The position numbers and the translations under genes are program-made. From contig NW_020312817.1 of NCBI RefSeq assembly GCF_003265705.1, positions 46,789,627-46,853,626 on the forward strand: a DNA stretch of 64,000 nucleotides, read 5' to 3'. Below are positions 1 to 12,724 of the stretch, in pieces. Below the pieces are notes generated by a model. The model saw nothing but the letters and a program-made list of their open reading frames with translations. It was not told the DNA's origin and did not search any database. How positions within the stretch are numbered: position 1 is the first letter of the stretch; each line of letters starts with the position of its first letter. The DNA is from Callorhinus ursinus. Taxonomy: Eukaryota; Chordata; Mammalia; Carnivora; Otariidae.

Positions 1-360
1 AGGCCAAGTGGAAAGAGAACAAACAAGGATGATTTTGTTTCATAGAAAAAAAAATTGATTGGGTTAAAAGGACACTTGCCAGGAGTTTTATTACAGTACA
101 CCAAGATAGAACCCTCACTGGGAATTTGGGACAGAAGGATCATCTAAGAATTAGGAGTATTATTTATGTCATGTATACTCAGTTCTTCTAAATTTAGTAT
201 CAGATGGCCACAAGCACTGAAGATTTGGAACTTTAGTTCTCTGTGTCTTGGTAAGTGTCTTATGGACAATTCCCTAAGCTCTCAAGAAAGGCTCCCAAAG
301 CAAATACTATTTTGTATTGACCGATTTTTTTTTTTTAAATCTTGGTCACCAGATTATCCT

Positions 361-537
361 TTTTTTTTATTTTTTTTTTAATTTATTTGACACAGAAAGC
401 ACAAACAGATGGAGAGAGGGGGAGAAGCAGGCTCCCTGCTGAGCAAGGAGCCTGATGTGGGACTTGATCCCAGGACCCTGGGATCATGACCTGGGCCGAA
501 GGCAGCTGCTTAACCGACTGAGCCACCCAGGCATCCC
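361..537 (-). mobile_element. CAN-SINE (SINEC type), antisense
   Basis: Reverse-oriented carnivore tRNA-derived SINE. Oligo-T opens it, then 'aatttatttgacacagaa', the (GA)-rich tract, 'gggatcatgacctgggcc' and the terminal 'gagccacccaggcatccc'. It is flanked by a 17-bp target-site duplication with one mismatch, at 345-361 and 538-554 ('ccagattatcctt' core). The whole element is present. Confidence 0.95.
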
Positions 538-3500
538 GTCGCCAGATTATCCTTAAAGTAGTTGACATTGTAGACTTTAGATGTAGGGCTAACTACTACA
601 ATTTGTCTATAATATAGCAGCTCGAATTAGACATACGTGTATGTGTGTATGTGTGTGCTCATATATGAGAATGTGACTGTATTTAATAGTCTGCTGGAGC
701 CAATTCATCCTGGCTCATAAGAACCAATTTTTTATTTTTTATTTTTTCAGGAATTTTCAAACTGAAAAAAAAAACTATTCAAATTACATAGATGTACATT
801 TTAATTATTTTTAAAGAGGCAAATAGTTAAAAAACACAAACTCAGAATATACTTTTATCTATACTCTTAAGGTTATATATTCTGTAGTTTCAGTATGCCA
901 TAAATAAAGTACAATAGTATGCTACTACACATTTTCCCCTGGTGTTCAGTGATATACCATTAGTCTGGAATCAACATTGTTTAGAATATTTACACCACAG
1001 AAAATTGCAGACACTACTATAAATCAGGGCTTTTCTTTTTTCTTTTTTTTAAGAGTCTGTTGTTTTATAATTGCCATCATACTAACAGATTTTGTCAATA
1101 GATTTCAAAAGCATTGGTGGCTCACATTTGTCTAGGAGGCTCCAGACTAGGAATTTCTAACTATTTCAATTTCATTATTATGCTACCCAACCCATCCTCT
1201 GTTAGATCAGGGGACTTTAGCCCCTTTAGAGGCTAGATCAGAAGACTAGTGTTCTAGGATGGCTGAAGGTCCCCCATTATATGCACCCATTCCATTCCAC
1301 TGTCTGAGAAACACCGAAAGAAATGCTATACTTTTACATAAGACAAGAATAATCCAACAGACAAGAGACATCATGAATAACTCTTGAGGCAATTAATATA
1401 AAACTTTTTTTATTTTGAGGCAATTAGAAGAAAATATTTTTGCCACATATAGTAATCTATAAAATTATTTCCTTTCCATTTTACTATTTTTTTCTTTTAT
1501 CAGAATAAACTTGTTTTTCTCAAGTTGAATAATTTACTCCTGCACAATTTCATCAGAGACTCAAATCAACATGTTGTGGGAGGGAGATTTCCATAAGATT
1601 GCCCCTGGATCATTGATGATTTATGAAAATGCCTTTCCTTTCACTCCTCCACTCTTCACTGCAGACTTTCACTACAAACAATAACTTTGTCTTAATGCTG
1701 AATTTTAATAACAAGACCAACCTATAATGAAGTAAAAAAAAAAAAATCATGAATCAACAAAGGCTCTATTGACAGTTTCATAACCAAATACAGAACACAT
1801 TGATTTTTATGGCGAGCTACTCCTGCATTAAAAGGGAGTTCATATATAAGGGTTTCCTGTCTACTGAGATGGTACAAAAACTGTGTATACAAAGTTACAG
1901 TAAAAAGTTTAGTTTTTTTTTCTTTTTTTCCAAACAGGTCAAGAAAGAAAATGACTGTTAGAGCTGTGAAAGTAAGAGCCTGTGGCAAACTGCCTGCTTG
2001 TGTCCTCTGTGGGTACAGCTCTTAATGCAGTTCATTCTGCTCTAATTTCTGGGGGGGAAAAGCACATATATAAAATCTTGAGGTAAAAGAGATTTGAGAA
2101 TCCATCTTGTTCAACTGCTCTATGCTGGTAGGCATTTTTTTCTAGTAAAGTGTATAGTCTATTCTCTTTCTGAAGATGCTATCATGACATTTCTGCTGTA
2201 AAGGCAGGCATTAAGAACTTCATAAATGTACCCAATGTAAATGTCTTTCATGTTCATTTAAAGCTTCTCCATGGAAATGGAGAATAAGTGATAATCACTG
2301 CCTAATAAACTCTATACTTATGGGGGAAACTAATCAATTCACACTGGAATTTACTTTCTCTAACCCCGCAAAAAAAAAAACAGTAAAGTTAAACTTATGA
2401 CAACTGGTCCCATTTCAGCTTTTATCATTTTTCTTGACATTTCCAAATCCACACCCCAATTTTTTTTAAATTTAGGAGGTAAAATTTATACTTTCTTCTT
2501 ATTTAGTTCAATACAGGTTTCTTTCCTATTAGAAAGTTAAGACAGGTACATACATATTTTTGACCCTCAGGTTAAATATTTTGTTTTAAATCCTTTAGCT
2601 AAGTATCTGACTCTACTTTTGACAAAATCAAATCAACAATAAGCTGAATTAATATAAAATTAACTTGCAAAATATCTGTATATGGAGATTCTACACTCGC
2701 CTTTCCATTTTATGTTATTCAATTTTTTAAAGGCATAATCCCACTTTTTTTTAATCCAGGAAATTAATTCTTTTGCAAGCATATTTTTTATTATGAATGA
2801 TGTACTATGTTAGCATGATAAGTTTACCAAATTCATGCCTAGTAACTCCAAAGCATGCTGTATGAAGTGACATGTCACTATGCTTGAAAAGAGATGGCAT
2901 CAAATTTCATGTGATGTGTTTTTTTTCCTATATTTCAACAAGGCAGTATTTATGGAAAACAAATTATGTACAACTAAATATTAAAATTTACAGGCATTAG
3001 TGTTTTCCTCCTACATTAATTGACCACAGAGTTGTCCTATTATATATATATATAAGTAACAAATTAGAGATTCCTTCTAAAGACAGTCTACATCAAATGC
3101 TTTTTAGACTTCTGTCGCTATAAAGCCAGATTATTTTGGTCACTCTCTTGTGGGATATATAAGTAGAAAAGAATTTAAAATTTCAGTAAGTACAGTGAGA
3201 AATTGATTTACCACCTAATCTTGTCTCTTTACATTATAGCAATAAAACATTATTCAAAATGTGACAGGTATTCTAGTTCATGCCTTAGAAGTAAGAATTT
3301 TTGGTATAGTTATTTATGTTTATTAAAAATTAATGTAGTTTGAAACACTCTGGAGGGAATTATAGGTGGGCTAGAAGTCTTTGTTTATCAATTATGAGAT
3401 TCATTGGCTTTATGAACATAATTTTCTCTAAACCTTTTTTATTATTTTCTTTACCCTAACATTTATATGCATTTTGTTCCTCCACAATTTCTCTTATGAT

Positions 3501-4650
3501 TATTGATGTATTTTGTGCATTATTCCATTTTGTAGAATGAATAACTGAACACTGAATTTTTGTAAGAATCTCAATTTCAAGTTTAGACCAAGATAACATT
3601 TCACAATCCCATCACTTATTTTTGAAGTAGGAAGGGAAGGTGGGGTTATCCCTCCAGTTTTAGCATAACCTATTATGATTAACTTCTTTTTAACCCCTAA
3701 AGCTTGTTTTTTTAATGAGTATGCAGATAATTTGTTTTGGCTTTCTTTGTTTTAATTTTAGAGGTATTTTATTTATGTGCTTAGTCTCCATAATAGAAAG
3801 AAGGTATATTCTCTGAGGAAAATATGATGTTGTCTTCAGTTAGATAATTTACAAGAGCCTGAGATGTGGATTCTGTTCAAGTTTCCAAAGGGATGTTGCC
3901 CAGAGAAGGGGAGTAATGGGACCAGTGTAAGGTGGTAAAAAGTTGAGCAAGTATGTAGTGCTCAGGTGGAGACTTGCTTCATCTCGATCATGTGGGGAAG
4001 CTCTGGAACATGATTTAGGCTTTCAGAGTTATTCCTCTCTTTGAGCCAAAATGAGTCAGTCTTTTGTTAATCATTCAGTCTTTGGCTCTGCACCATAACT
4101 CCTGTTTGCCTGAGGACATTCTTTGGAACAGGAAGCTAGTATAAGCCTTTAGTAGTTCAGACTAATAAGGTCTGTTATGTTACATTGATGGTATCAATGT
4201 CAAAGGGGTCTGAATGGGTCACCAAAAGAATCCATTACAAAGATTTACAAGGAAATTAACTAATAGACTTAGATAAATAATAAATAAGCAGATTTATATC
4301 AAATAAAAAACTTGATGCTTTGGTGTGTAGATTTATTTTTTCCTAATTACTATATTGATTTAAATTTATTTGAATAAGAATGCTTGTCAGACTAGGAATG
4401 ACCAGACATTACTTCCTAAGTCCCTGTAGTCTTATATGCATTCACCTCACAAATTTTTATTATTTCCTTGGATCCTGAAGGCACTTGAATCTGGCAAACA
4501 TAGTATATCTATATAGGAAGGACTTAATTGTGACAATTGAATAAGGGTTAAGCTAGGATACTTGTCTCAAAATGGATAAATGCCCAAAGTTACCCCTTGA
4601 TATCACCACTTTTCAAATCTCCAGTTCTACTTCATAAAATCAGAATTAAT
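538..4650. other. AT-rich stretch with no recognised gene
   Basis: No gene, SINE or recognisable younger L1 was seen here. The sequence is AT-rich with poly-A and poly-T runs. All open frames are short and none resembles a known protein. A more complex block at about 3850-4250 includes an AP-1-like 'atgagtcag', but I could not assign it to a repeat family. Confidence 0.5.
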
Positions 4651-4760
4651 CAGAGTTGTAAGCCTCTTAAAACTGCCTAACTTTTTAAATAAAATAAATA
4701 TGAAAAGCTCTTAGCACATAGTCAATGGATATATATCTTTAGATATTATTATTTTTGTTA
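4650..4760 (+). repeat. MIR fragment, sense
   Basis: The stretch around 'aaaagctcttagcacatag' followed by 'attattattttt' matches the 3' half of the MIR core (the 'gcttagcacagtgcctggcacatag' region). It is old, short and diverged. Confidence 0.5.
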
Positions 4761-4794
4761 GTTTTGCTAATATTGTTACTGTCATTCAGGCAAT

Positions 4795-4870
4795 CTAAAA
4801 GGAAACTAAAGCACGGAAAGAAGTGATTTGCCCAAGATTGTTCAGCTAGCGAGAAAAGAATCAAGACTTG
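4795..4870 (-). repeat. MIR fragment, antisense
   Basis: The segment 'ggaaactaaagcac', then 'gtgatttgcccaagattg' and 'ttcagctagc', matches the antisense MIR core (gaggaaactgaggc, then acttgcccaaggtcac, then acagctag). It lies 35 bp from a MIR fragment of opposite orientation. Confidence 0.65.
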
Positions 4871-6004
4871 ATTAACAAGTTTGGGATCAACAAGTCCAAC
4901 TGGATCAATAAGTTAGACTCGATCACAAAAATCTATTTCCTCTTCTACAATTTCTCCCTTGAGTCCTTACAATCAATACTTTTCTGTTTAACATCAAGCA
5001 GTTTCCCAATACCTGACCTGAAAGAAATACCCACCTTCATTACTGTCCTCTGCTTTGAACCTAAGCCATGAGCCTAATTCATTCTTTGTGACTCTCAATG
5101 TCCATCCTGCCATGGAATTGGTCTACTACTGGCCATCTGCATATTGACCTACTGCTAGAAATGCCTTTTTCCTCCCCTTACATTTCAATTAATAAAGCTT
5201 CTGCTCAGTGTCCCTAATTCCAGAGCAGGGTGACTCCATCTGAGGAAATAAGTAACAGACATGCTGAGGAGATTCTGTTTTTCTTTTTAGTACTAGCAGT
5301 TCAGATTTATGCCCTTTTCTGACAGAGACAGTATTAAGACCTGTTAAGGACTGAAGAACTAATGGCCTAAATCTAAGACAAAAGGCCTGGATTTTTTCTG
5401 CTTTACCTTTATTCAACTCTAGCCATTTCTTTGAATTCATTCATTAGTCTCCCTTGTGCCAAGCTTAGATCTGAATCGAGACAACATCATCATGTACTCT
5501 CTTCCAATTTCCTGAACTTTTACTCTCTATTTCTTTATTTTCTCAGCTTATCAATCAGAATATCCTCTATAATCATTTGCCAAAATTCTTTTTCTAATTA
5601 ATAATATCTATTGCCTTCATCAGCGTGAAATACATGCACAGAGGATTATCATGAAAAATAGTAGTTCCATGATCCAAGTTCTGCCATGTCAGTCCTCCTC
5701 TACAGAGACATATACTCACAAATATTGTAATTTTATTGCTACCCATGTCTCTAAATGATAATTTATAATGATATTTCTTAAAGTGCCATCTTTATTCATT
5801 ACCTATGATATATAATGTGAGGATTTGTATAATTTACTCTATCAAATGCCAAATGACCTCTTTGTGCCTTGGAGCCTCCCTCCCAGGGACTTCTATGGTC
5901 TACAGAGCAACTGTAACCAAAGAACTCATATTCACTTGTTGCTGGAGATAGATCCGCTATTTACTGATATCCATAACCTTCCTTTTATTTTTACATTTTC
6001 ACAT
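4871..6004. other. Unassigned intergenic DNA
   Basis: No gene or clear repeat was identified. The block at about 5040-5460 is slightly less AT-rich, with short open frames that look like chance. An 'aataaagcttctg' at about 5190 resembles a polyadenylation signal, but no transcript can be tied to it. Confidence 0.45.
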
Positions 6005-6310
6005 ACAATAACATGAATGAGTCTCAAAAATATCCTAAGTAAATGAACAAAAGACCAAATATTTCATAACTCCATTTGTATGACGTTTCAGGAAAGGTAA
6101 AACAATACAAGGGCCAGAAAATAGATTGACACTTGACACTGGCTGGGAGGTAATTAACTGCAAAAAGCCACGGCAGAAATATTTGGGATGAATTCAAACG
6201 TGTGTTTTGATTTTTGCAATGGTTATAAAACTGTACACATAGGTCAATTTTCATTGAATGGTATCATTAAACAAGATTACCTATATTATATGTTAATTAT
6301 ATTTAAGTAT
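6005..6310 (+). mobile_element. Old L1M 3' end, sense
   Basis: 'aataacatgaatgagtctca', 'ctccatttgtatgacgttt', 'ggctgggaggtaattaac' and 'ttgcaatggttataaaactg' follow the order of an old mammalian L1M 3' end (amid 'aacatggatgaatctca', 'tgattccatttatatgaa', and the 'gtgatggtttcacaggtg' tail). It is strongly diverged with no coding capacity. Confidence 0.6.
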
Positions 6311-6382
6311 TTATTGTGTCCATTCAGATAATGTAAGGAAGATTTCCAAGTATTTAATATCTTAAACAAAATAGGAGTTTAT

Positions 6383-7345
6383 TTTTTTTAAATTTTTATG
6401 TTATGTTAATCACCATACATTACATTGTTAGTTTTTGATGTAGTGTTCCACGATTCATTGTGTATAACACCCAGTGCTCCATGCAGAACGTGCCTCCTTT
6501 AATACCCATCACCAGGCCAACCCATCCCCCCACCCCCTCCCCTCTAGAACCTTCAGTTTGTTTTTCAGAGTCCATCGTCTCTCCTGGTTCGTCTCCCCCT
6601 CCGACTTACTCCCTTTCATTCTTCCCCTCCTGCTATCTTCTTCTTCTTTTTCTTTTTTCTTTTTTTTTCTGCTTTAACAAATGTATTTTATTTTATTTTT
6701 TTTTTCCATGCAGAATGTGCCCTCTTTAATACCCATCACCAGGCTAACCCATCCCCCTACCCTCCTCCCCTCTAGAAACCTCAGTTTGTTTTTCAGAGTC
6801 CATCATCTCTCCTGGTTCGTCTCTGCCTCTGACTTACTCCCCTTCATTCTTCCTCTCCTGCTATCTTCTTCTTTTTCTTTTTTCTTAATATATGTTGGGT
6901 TATTTGTTTCAGAAGTACAAATCTGTGATTCAACAGTCTTGCACAATTCACAGCGCTCACCGTAGCACATACCCTCCCCAATGTCTATCACCCAGCCACC
7001 CCATCCCTCCCACCCCCGACCACTCCAGCAACCCTCAGTTTGTTCCTGAGGTTAAGAATTCCTCATATCAGTGAGGTCATATGATACATGTCTTTCTCTG
7101 ATTGACTTATTTCACTCAGCATAACACCCTCCAGTTCCATCCACGTCGTTGCAAATGGCAAGATCTCATTCCTTTTGATGGCTGCATAATATTCCATTGT
7201 GTATATATACCACATCTTCTTTATCCATTCATCTGTCGATGGACATCTTGGCTCTTTCCACAGTTTGGCTATTGTGGACATTGCTGCTATAAACATTGGG
7301 GTGCACGTACCCCTTCGGGTCCCTACATTTGTATCTTTGGGGTTT
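6383..7345 (-). mobile_element. Carnivore L1, 5'-truncated, antisense
   Basis: On the plus strand the element opens with the complement of an L1 3' terminus (oligo-T, 'atgttatgttaatcaccat', 'acattacattg'). It continues through the 3' UTR and then into the C-terminal part of ORF2. The minus-strand frame at 7063-7296 reads through typical L1 ORF2p tail motifs such as 'CPSTDEWIKKMWY' and 'YYAAIKRNEILPFATTWMEL'. The 5' end stops near 7345, so only about 1 kb of a roughly 6-kb element is present. It lacks endonuclease and reverse transcriptase and cannot move. A 3' UTR segment of about 190 bp is present twice (see the repeat entry). No convincing TSD was found. Confidence 0.9.
6478..6895 (-). repeat. 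Tandem duplication inside L1 3' UTR
   Basis: The segment beginning 'atgcagaacgtgcc' at 6481 recurs at 6708 as 'atgcagaatgtgcc', a period of 227 bp. Both copies run through 'taatacccatcaccagg', 'ctctagaa' and 'cctgctatcttcttct'. They differ at scattered sites (my visual estimate is under 10 percent). They are separated by an A/T-rich linker at about 6665-6706. Confidence 0.85.
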
Positions 7346-10300
7346 ATTTTGTTTCCTATAAAGACTAAGTTGGTATAATGTCTCTACTCCAAAAATGCAG
7401 CAAAGGCAGTCCCATCTGCCACCTTCAACATCTTGTGATTGCATAAGACTGCTCTAACTACTGCAGTCATGCTGTATCATGCTTCAGTTCAACCAGTAGC
7501 AGAGGAGAAAGGATAAGAAAGAAAAAAAAATTCTTTTGAGGAACCAATCAGAATTGTACTTGGCATTTCCCATTGACCAGAAGATGAAAATAAACAAGAT
7601 AAACTAAATGAGAAAAAAACAGGGAAAAATTATTCTTACAAGGGAGGCAGCCATCAACACTTGCATTTGGGAGAGACTCAAAGACAGGAAGGGGATGAAA
7701 AAGCTTTATCATGAAACAAAGGAAAGATTCATGTATGATTGGATCTTTTGGCCTGGAGAAGTTGAGGCACGCCAGCTAGCAGTGATCGTGTTATATGATC
7801 GGTTTGGAGTACATATTTGGTTTTGTGTGGTTGGTCCTGAGCTGCATGCTGGGGAAGCAAGGCAGAAAACCCAGCAATTCTTGACTAAATCCTGACTATT
7901 CTGGGCCAATTGCCACAGACTTTGTGGTTTGGCTTCCCAAGATGGTTGCTGCAGATTTTGTGAGTCAGAGTTCCATTGCCATGTTGATCTGGTATTGTCT
8001 GTTTGTATATTGTCTCTCAATAAATTGGTTACATGGCAACACTGATAAAAAAGGGTGTTAGGAAATACAGCTTTTTTTCTTGGTGGCTATTACCCAGCTA
8101 AATTTCTATTTCTTTATAAAATGAGAACTCCCACAGCCAGCACATCTGGACAGTGAAGTATTTTTGCACATATTTGTTCCCTTGCATAGAATACATTCAA
8201 TCCTACCCTAAAGTAGATAATCTCAAAGTATGAAAAACTTATTACTTATAATCCAATGTCTTGGACCTCTAACTTATATGCAGTTTTCAGGTCCATATGT
8301 GATGCCCTTCTGTTGGAAGTGTGTATAAATTAAAAGCATACCCAAAATACAATGGGTACGTAGGAATAGAACATTTGTAATTCAAACTTCCACTAAGAGA
8401 ATGAGAAACACATAAATCTCACCATTGAATGAAATGATCAATTCCTATAATGGACAAATTGCTAAGACCTCCCATACTCCAGAAGGAAAATAAGTTTCTT
8501 GCTTAGTCCATCTGGCTACCACTAATTATGTTCTCTGAGCAATAAGTCCTCAACCATTTTCTTCTGTGGTTTCTAACTTAACCTATTGTGAGATTGTTCT
8601 TTGTCCATTATCTTCTCTGGATCCTCTGAAGTGGGTATAAAAGAGGATGACCTACCTGGGATCAGTTTTATTAACTTATTTTCTATGAGTCTGTTTTAGG
8701 GTTCTCTTTGAGGTTATTTTAGGGGTCTAACAATCACAGGCTTTCTCCAGAAAAACCGGTGGTATTTTTGGTAATTTCTTCAAAACTTCAGGAGGTTCCT
8801 GTCTGTTGGAATCTGGGAAATTCTGGGGCAATGATATTTAGAAATCATTCAGGGTCTAAAATCTCTGATCTTTCATTTACTAGACTTGCTCTGCCCATCA
8901 GAGTCACTCTCAACTTAATCACATATAACTTGGGACCATCTGAAACAATAGGTTTGAGTGGAAAGGAAAAGATCTTTATTTCAGGTATGCTGCTTGGCTG
9001 GCTCCCAATACCTGGGAGAAAACAATTACTGGAAGATGCTTCAGAAAGGCTTAAGGGCACAATCTTATTTCTTGAGAACCATCTCTTATATTAGCTTCAG
9101 TTGGGGCTAAGTTTTTTTCCCATCCTTATAGACTTTGGTCATACTGGAGTTTAAGCTATAGACACAAAGGCATCCTTGCCAAAGTTCATTGCATAGTATC
9201 TTGCATAATGCCTAGATTTAGATAAAATCCATCTCTGTTGTATGAGATTTTTGTAAAAACAGAAAAAAAAGCAGCCACATGCATAAACATTCTTAATTTT
9301 TACCAATCATTTCCCTCTAGAATTATAGTCTCTATTTGCACATGGTTTACCTTAGTAGGTATTACAGGCTCCTCAGCAATCACTTTCCAGACTGTGTCCT
9401 GATGCTCATTGTTCAGCTGCTAAGCTATGCTACATATCTTAGGTTTTGCTATTTCGGCATTCCATTTCTAGGTACTAAATTCTATATTGGTTAAGATATC
9501 ATTTCACTTGGTAATGCAAAGAGTTAAAATTAACAATGATATAAATAAATTAGACATTTATATCATTTTCATATAAACGTTGAAGTTTTTATGTTGGATT
9601 TCCATGTTAGAATTCAATATGATCCTATTTCCCTCTAACTTGTTACTTTTCTATACTCAACACATGGCTTCCATTTCATGGACTGTGATAACAACTCCAG
9701 TCTTTGCTACCATTACAATGAGTTAGGAAGAGAAAAAAAAGTGTTGGTCATGACACATCACATTGAAGGCACAACCAGAAATTGCATATTAGCTAGACCT
9801 TGCTTATATGTCCACACTTGGATGAAAGGTAATCTAGGAGATATAACCTTTATTCTGTCAGAAAAATTTACTGCACATAATCCAGAACTGTACAAAGAAG
9901 TTCATCAGGCAAAAAGAAAATGATACTAGATGGAGACTAAGATGTGCATGAAATAATTGAGAATACTAGAAATGACAAATGTGTTCAATAATAATTTTAG
10001 TAACATTAATAATCATAATTATAGTACATAATTTCTTTAAAGGATAACTGAGTGTTGAAAACAACAAAACAACAAAAATACATTGTAAGATACAAAATGC
10101 TTATGGAAATAAAATCTATGACAATAATATCTCAGAGTATGGGACCGGGCTAAATGAAGTATATTTTGTAAGGCCCCTGCATTATGTGTGGAATGATATG
10201 ATATTATTTTATTATAGATAGTAATAAGTATGTATATAAAAAACTAAGAACAACCAAAAAATAGTGGAATATGTAAAAAGGCAAAATGAGATAAAATAGA

Positions 10301-10860
10301 TAACATAATCAGCTACTAATACAAAAGCAGGAAAATAAAGAAACATTGGATAATTTTCCCATTTATATGAATTTTTGACTAAGGAAAGGCCACAGCTGGT
10401 TTCAGAAGAGGTGGCTAAATCTCATAGAAACTCACTGTAGAACTGACTTGAATGTAAAACCATTACAGATGGAAAGTGAGGAGGGAAATTTCTTAAAGAA
10501 GAGAGCAATAGAAGACTACCGTTTGTTACCTATGAACTTGGGTAAAATATTGGTCTAATCTGTGAAATGCTCATGCCCAAGGAAAATTCCAAGCAGCATG
10601 GTCAAGTCTGTAAGAACTGAAGAAGGATTTCTGCTGCTGCCTACCAGAAAAGAGACATATATTTTATTTCAAGTCTAGGCACAGTTATATGGGCATTAAA
10701 TAAGTAAGCACACAAACAAAAAAAAGACACATAAAAGAGCACAACAGAATCCAGAGTCTTCACAATGAATCATTCACAATGTCCAAGATACAATCTAAAG
10801 TTATTAGATGTATTGGGGGAGGGGGAGAAAATATATGACTCAGAAAAAAGAAAGGGCAGC
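7346..10860. other. Unassigned region, possibly old LTR-derived around 7.6-8.05 kb
   Basis: No gene was recognised. The block at 7450-8040 is less AT-rich and ends with 'ctcaataaattggttacatg', which resembles the end of an LTR. I could not name a family, and the open frames at 7608-7895 (+) and 7709-8020 (-) resemble no protein I know. The 8759-9094 frame also looks like chance. From 9100 to 10860 the sequence is AT-rich with no recognised element. Confidence 0.35.
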
Positions 10861-11063
10861 TATTTATTTATTTATTTATTTATTTATTTTAGAGAGAGAG
10901 GGAGGGAGCACGGTGGGAAGGAACAGAGGAATAGAGAGAATCTCAGGCAGACTTCACACTGAGTGCGGAGCCCTACACAGGTCTCGTTCCTACAACCTTG
11001 AGATCATGACCAGAGCAGAAATCAAGAGTCAGACGCTTAACTGAAGTGCCCCCCAGGCTCCCC
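10861..11063 (-). mobile_element. Older CAN-SINE, antisense
   Basis: An expanded (TTTA)n tail at 10861-10890 leads into the GA-rich tract, 'cttgagatcatgacc', 'gcttaactgaagtgcc' and 'ccccaggctcccc'. It is more diverged than its neighbour. 'agggcag' precedes it at 10854-10860 and follows it at 11064, which is a short TSD. Confidence 0.85.
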
Positions 11064-11078
11064 AGGGCAGTCAATTTT

Positions 11079-11270
11079 TTTTTTAAAGATTATTTATTTA
11101 TTTGAGAGAGAGAGAATGAGAGATAGAGAGCACGAGAGGGAAGAGGGTCAGAGGGAGAAGCCGACTCCTTGCTGAGCAGGAAGCCCGATGTGGGACTCGA
11201 TCCCGGGACTCCAGGATCATGACCTGAGCCGAAGGCAGTCGCTTAACCAACTGAGCCACCCAGGCACCCA
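11079..11270 (-). mobile_element. CAN-SINE, antisense, inserted at the same target as its neighbour
   Basis: A well-preserved antisense SINE: 'ttttaaagattatttattta', 'gggatcatgacctgagcc'-type core and terminal 'gagccacccaggcaccc'. A perfect 15-bp TSD ('agggcagtcaatttt') lies at 11064-11078 and 11271-11285. The insertion landed in the right-hand TSD of the older SINE, giving two SINEs head to tail with three copies of 'agggcag'. Confidence 0.95.
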
Positions 11271-11289
11271 AGGGCAGTCAATTTTGATA

Positions 11290-12434
11290 GACCTTGGAAT
11301 GAATTAAATTTTAGATTAACAGAAATAGTTATGACGGAAGACATAACATGTTTATAGTAAATGAACAAATAAAGTATCTCAGTAGAAAATAGATAATTTA
11401 AAAAATGAACCAAGAGGAAATTCTACACAGAAATTGAAAATCCTGAAATTAAAAACAAATACTAGATGAACCTAGCAGCAGATTAGAGATGACAGGGAGA
11501 AAAAAGTCAACAAACTTAAAGATAGATTTGTAGAAATTATCCAACCTGAAAAGCATGTAACAAATTAAGGAAAAATATAACAAGAGACTTTTGTACCTGT
11601 GGAACAGTATCAGATGGTCTACTACAATGTAACTAAAGCCCTACAGGGGTAGGAGAGACATTCTGGGATGACAAGGTATTTGAAGAATTAATGAGCAAAA
11701 CTTTTCAAATGTGCTGAAATACATAAATTTATACATTCAATTCACACCTGAAAAAAAGCAACAGTATTTTGAATTACTACTGACCTCATATTAGAAACAA
11801 TACAGACCATAAAAGAGTGGAAAGCAAATAGCAAGATGGTAGGTATAATCTCAAACATATTAAAAAATTACACCAAATATAAATGGACCAAACATTCCAA
11901 ATAAAGTGAGAAATTATTAGTATAAAAAAAGCAATACTCAATTATATACTGTTCACAAGAGATGAACTTTAAATATTGTTAAAAGTAAAATGATGGGACC
12001 ATTTATGGAAACCTAATGTGTCTAAATTAATACCAAGCAAAATAGAATTTAAGACAACAAGTACTACCAAAGATAAAATGTTATGCTCCATTTAGTAAAT
12101 TCATTAAAATGGAATAACAAGGCCAATATGGATGAAACTAATTATATTCTAAATATATGATGCAGAAACTGACAAATTCACGAACATATTTAGAGGTTTT
12201 AACATCCATTTCTCAGACATAACAGATTTAAACATTATAAGCCAATATAATCTAGGAGATATTTATAAAACATATACTCAAAAAAGGATGACATAAACAT
12301 TTTTTAAAGCATACATAGATTATTCAGTAATATGGGCCATATGGTTTGATAAAAAAGTATCAATAAATTTCAAAGATTTGAAATTATACAAAGTATGGTC
12401 TCTGATTACAAGGAATTTAAATTAAAATCATTAA
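11290..12434 (+). mobile_element. Old L1 relic: ORF1 end and ORF2 endonuclease region, sense
   Basis: The interval follows the order of an old mammalian L1. First come ORF1-like A-rich motifs ('gcagcagattagagatgaca', 'gaaattatccaacctgaaaa'). The ORF2 5' part follows ('aaatataaatggaccaaaca', 'ctgttcacaagagatgaac', 'gaatttaagacaacaagtac', 'atgatgcagaaactgaca', 'caaagtatggtctctgatta'). Numerous stops and indels make it non-coding. It resumes after a younger L1 insertion, at 12740. Confidence 0.8.
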
Positions 12435-12724
12435 GTCAGAGAAAGATAAATGCCATATGATTTCACTCATATGTGAAATTTAAGAAACAAAACAAGCATT
12501 GGAAAAAAAAGAGAGAGAGGCAAACCAAGAAACAGACTTAACTATAGAGAACAAACTGATGGTTACCAGATGAGAAGTGGGTGAGTGGATTAAGGAGGAC
12601 ACTTGTTGTGACGAGCAATGGGTATTGTATGGAAGTATTGAATCACTAAATTGTACACCTGAAGGTAATATTACACTGTATGTTAACCAAAAAAAAAAAT
12701 TAAAAATAAAAATGAATTTAAAAA
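12435..12724 (+). mobile_element. Younger L1 3' end nested in the old L1, sense
   Basis: A 5'-truncated carnivore L1 tail: 'tcagagaaagataaatgcca', 'tgatttcactcatatgtg', 'gagaacaaactgatggtta', 'tgtacacctgaaggtaat' and an A-rich end. A TSD of 15 bp with two mismatches brackets it (12420-12434 'aattaaaatcattaa' and 12725-12739 'aatcaaaatcagtaa'). The older ORF2 sequence continues on the far side. Confidence 0.85.

Noticed and set aside
6460..6965. Plus-strand frames rich in Pro, Ser, Leu and Phe
   Set aside because: They are the antisense of the L1 3' UTR, and the two similar proteins reflect the duplicated UTR unit.
7608..8020. Overlapping frames of 95 (+) and 103 (-) codons
   Set aside because: They overlap on opposite strands, have no known motif, and sit in what may be an old LTR.
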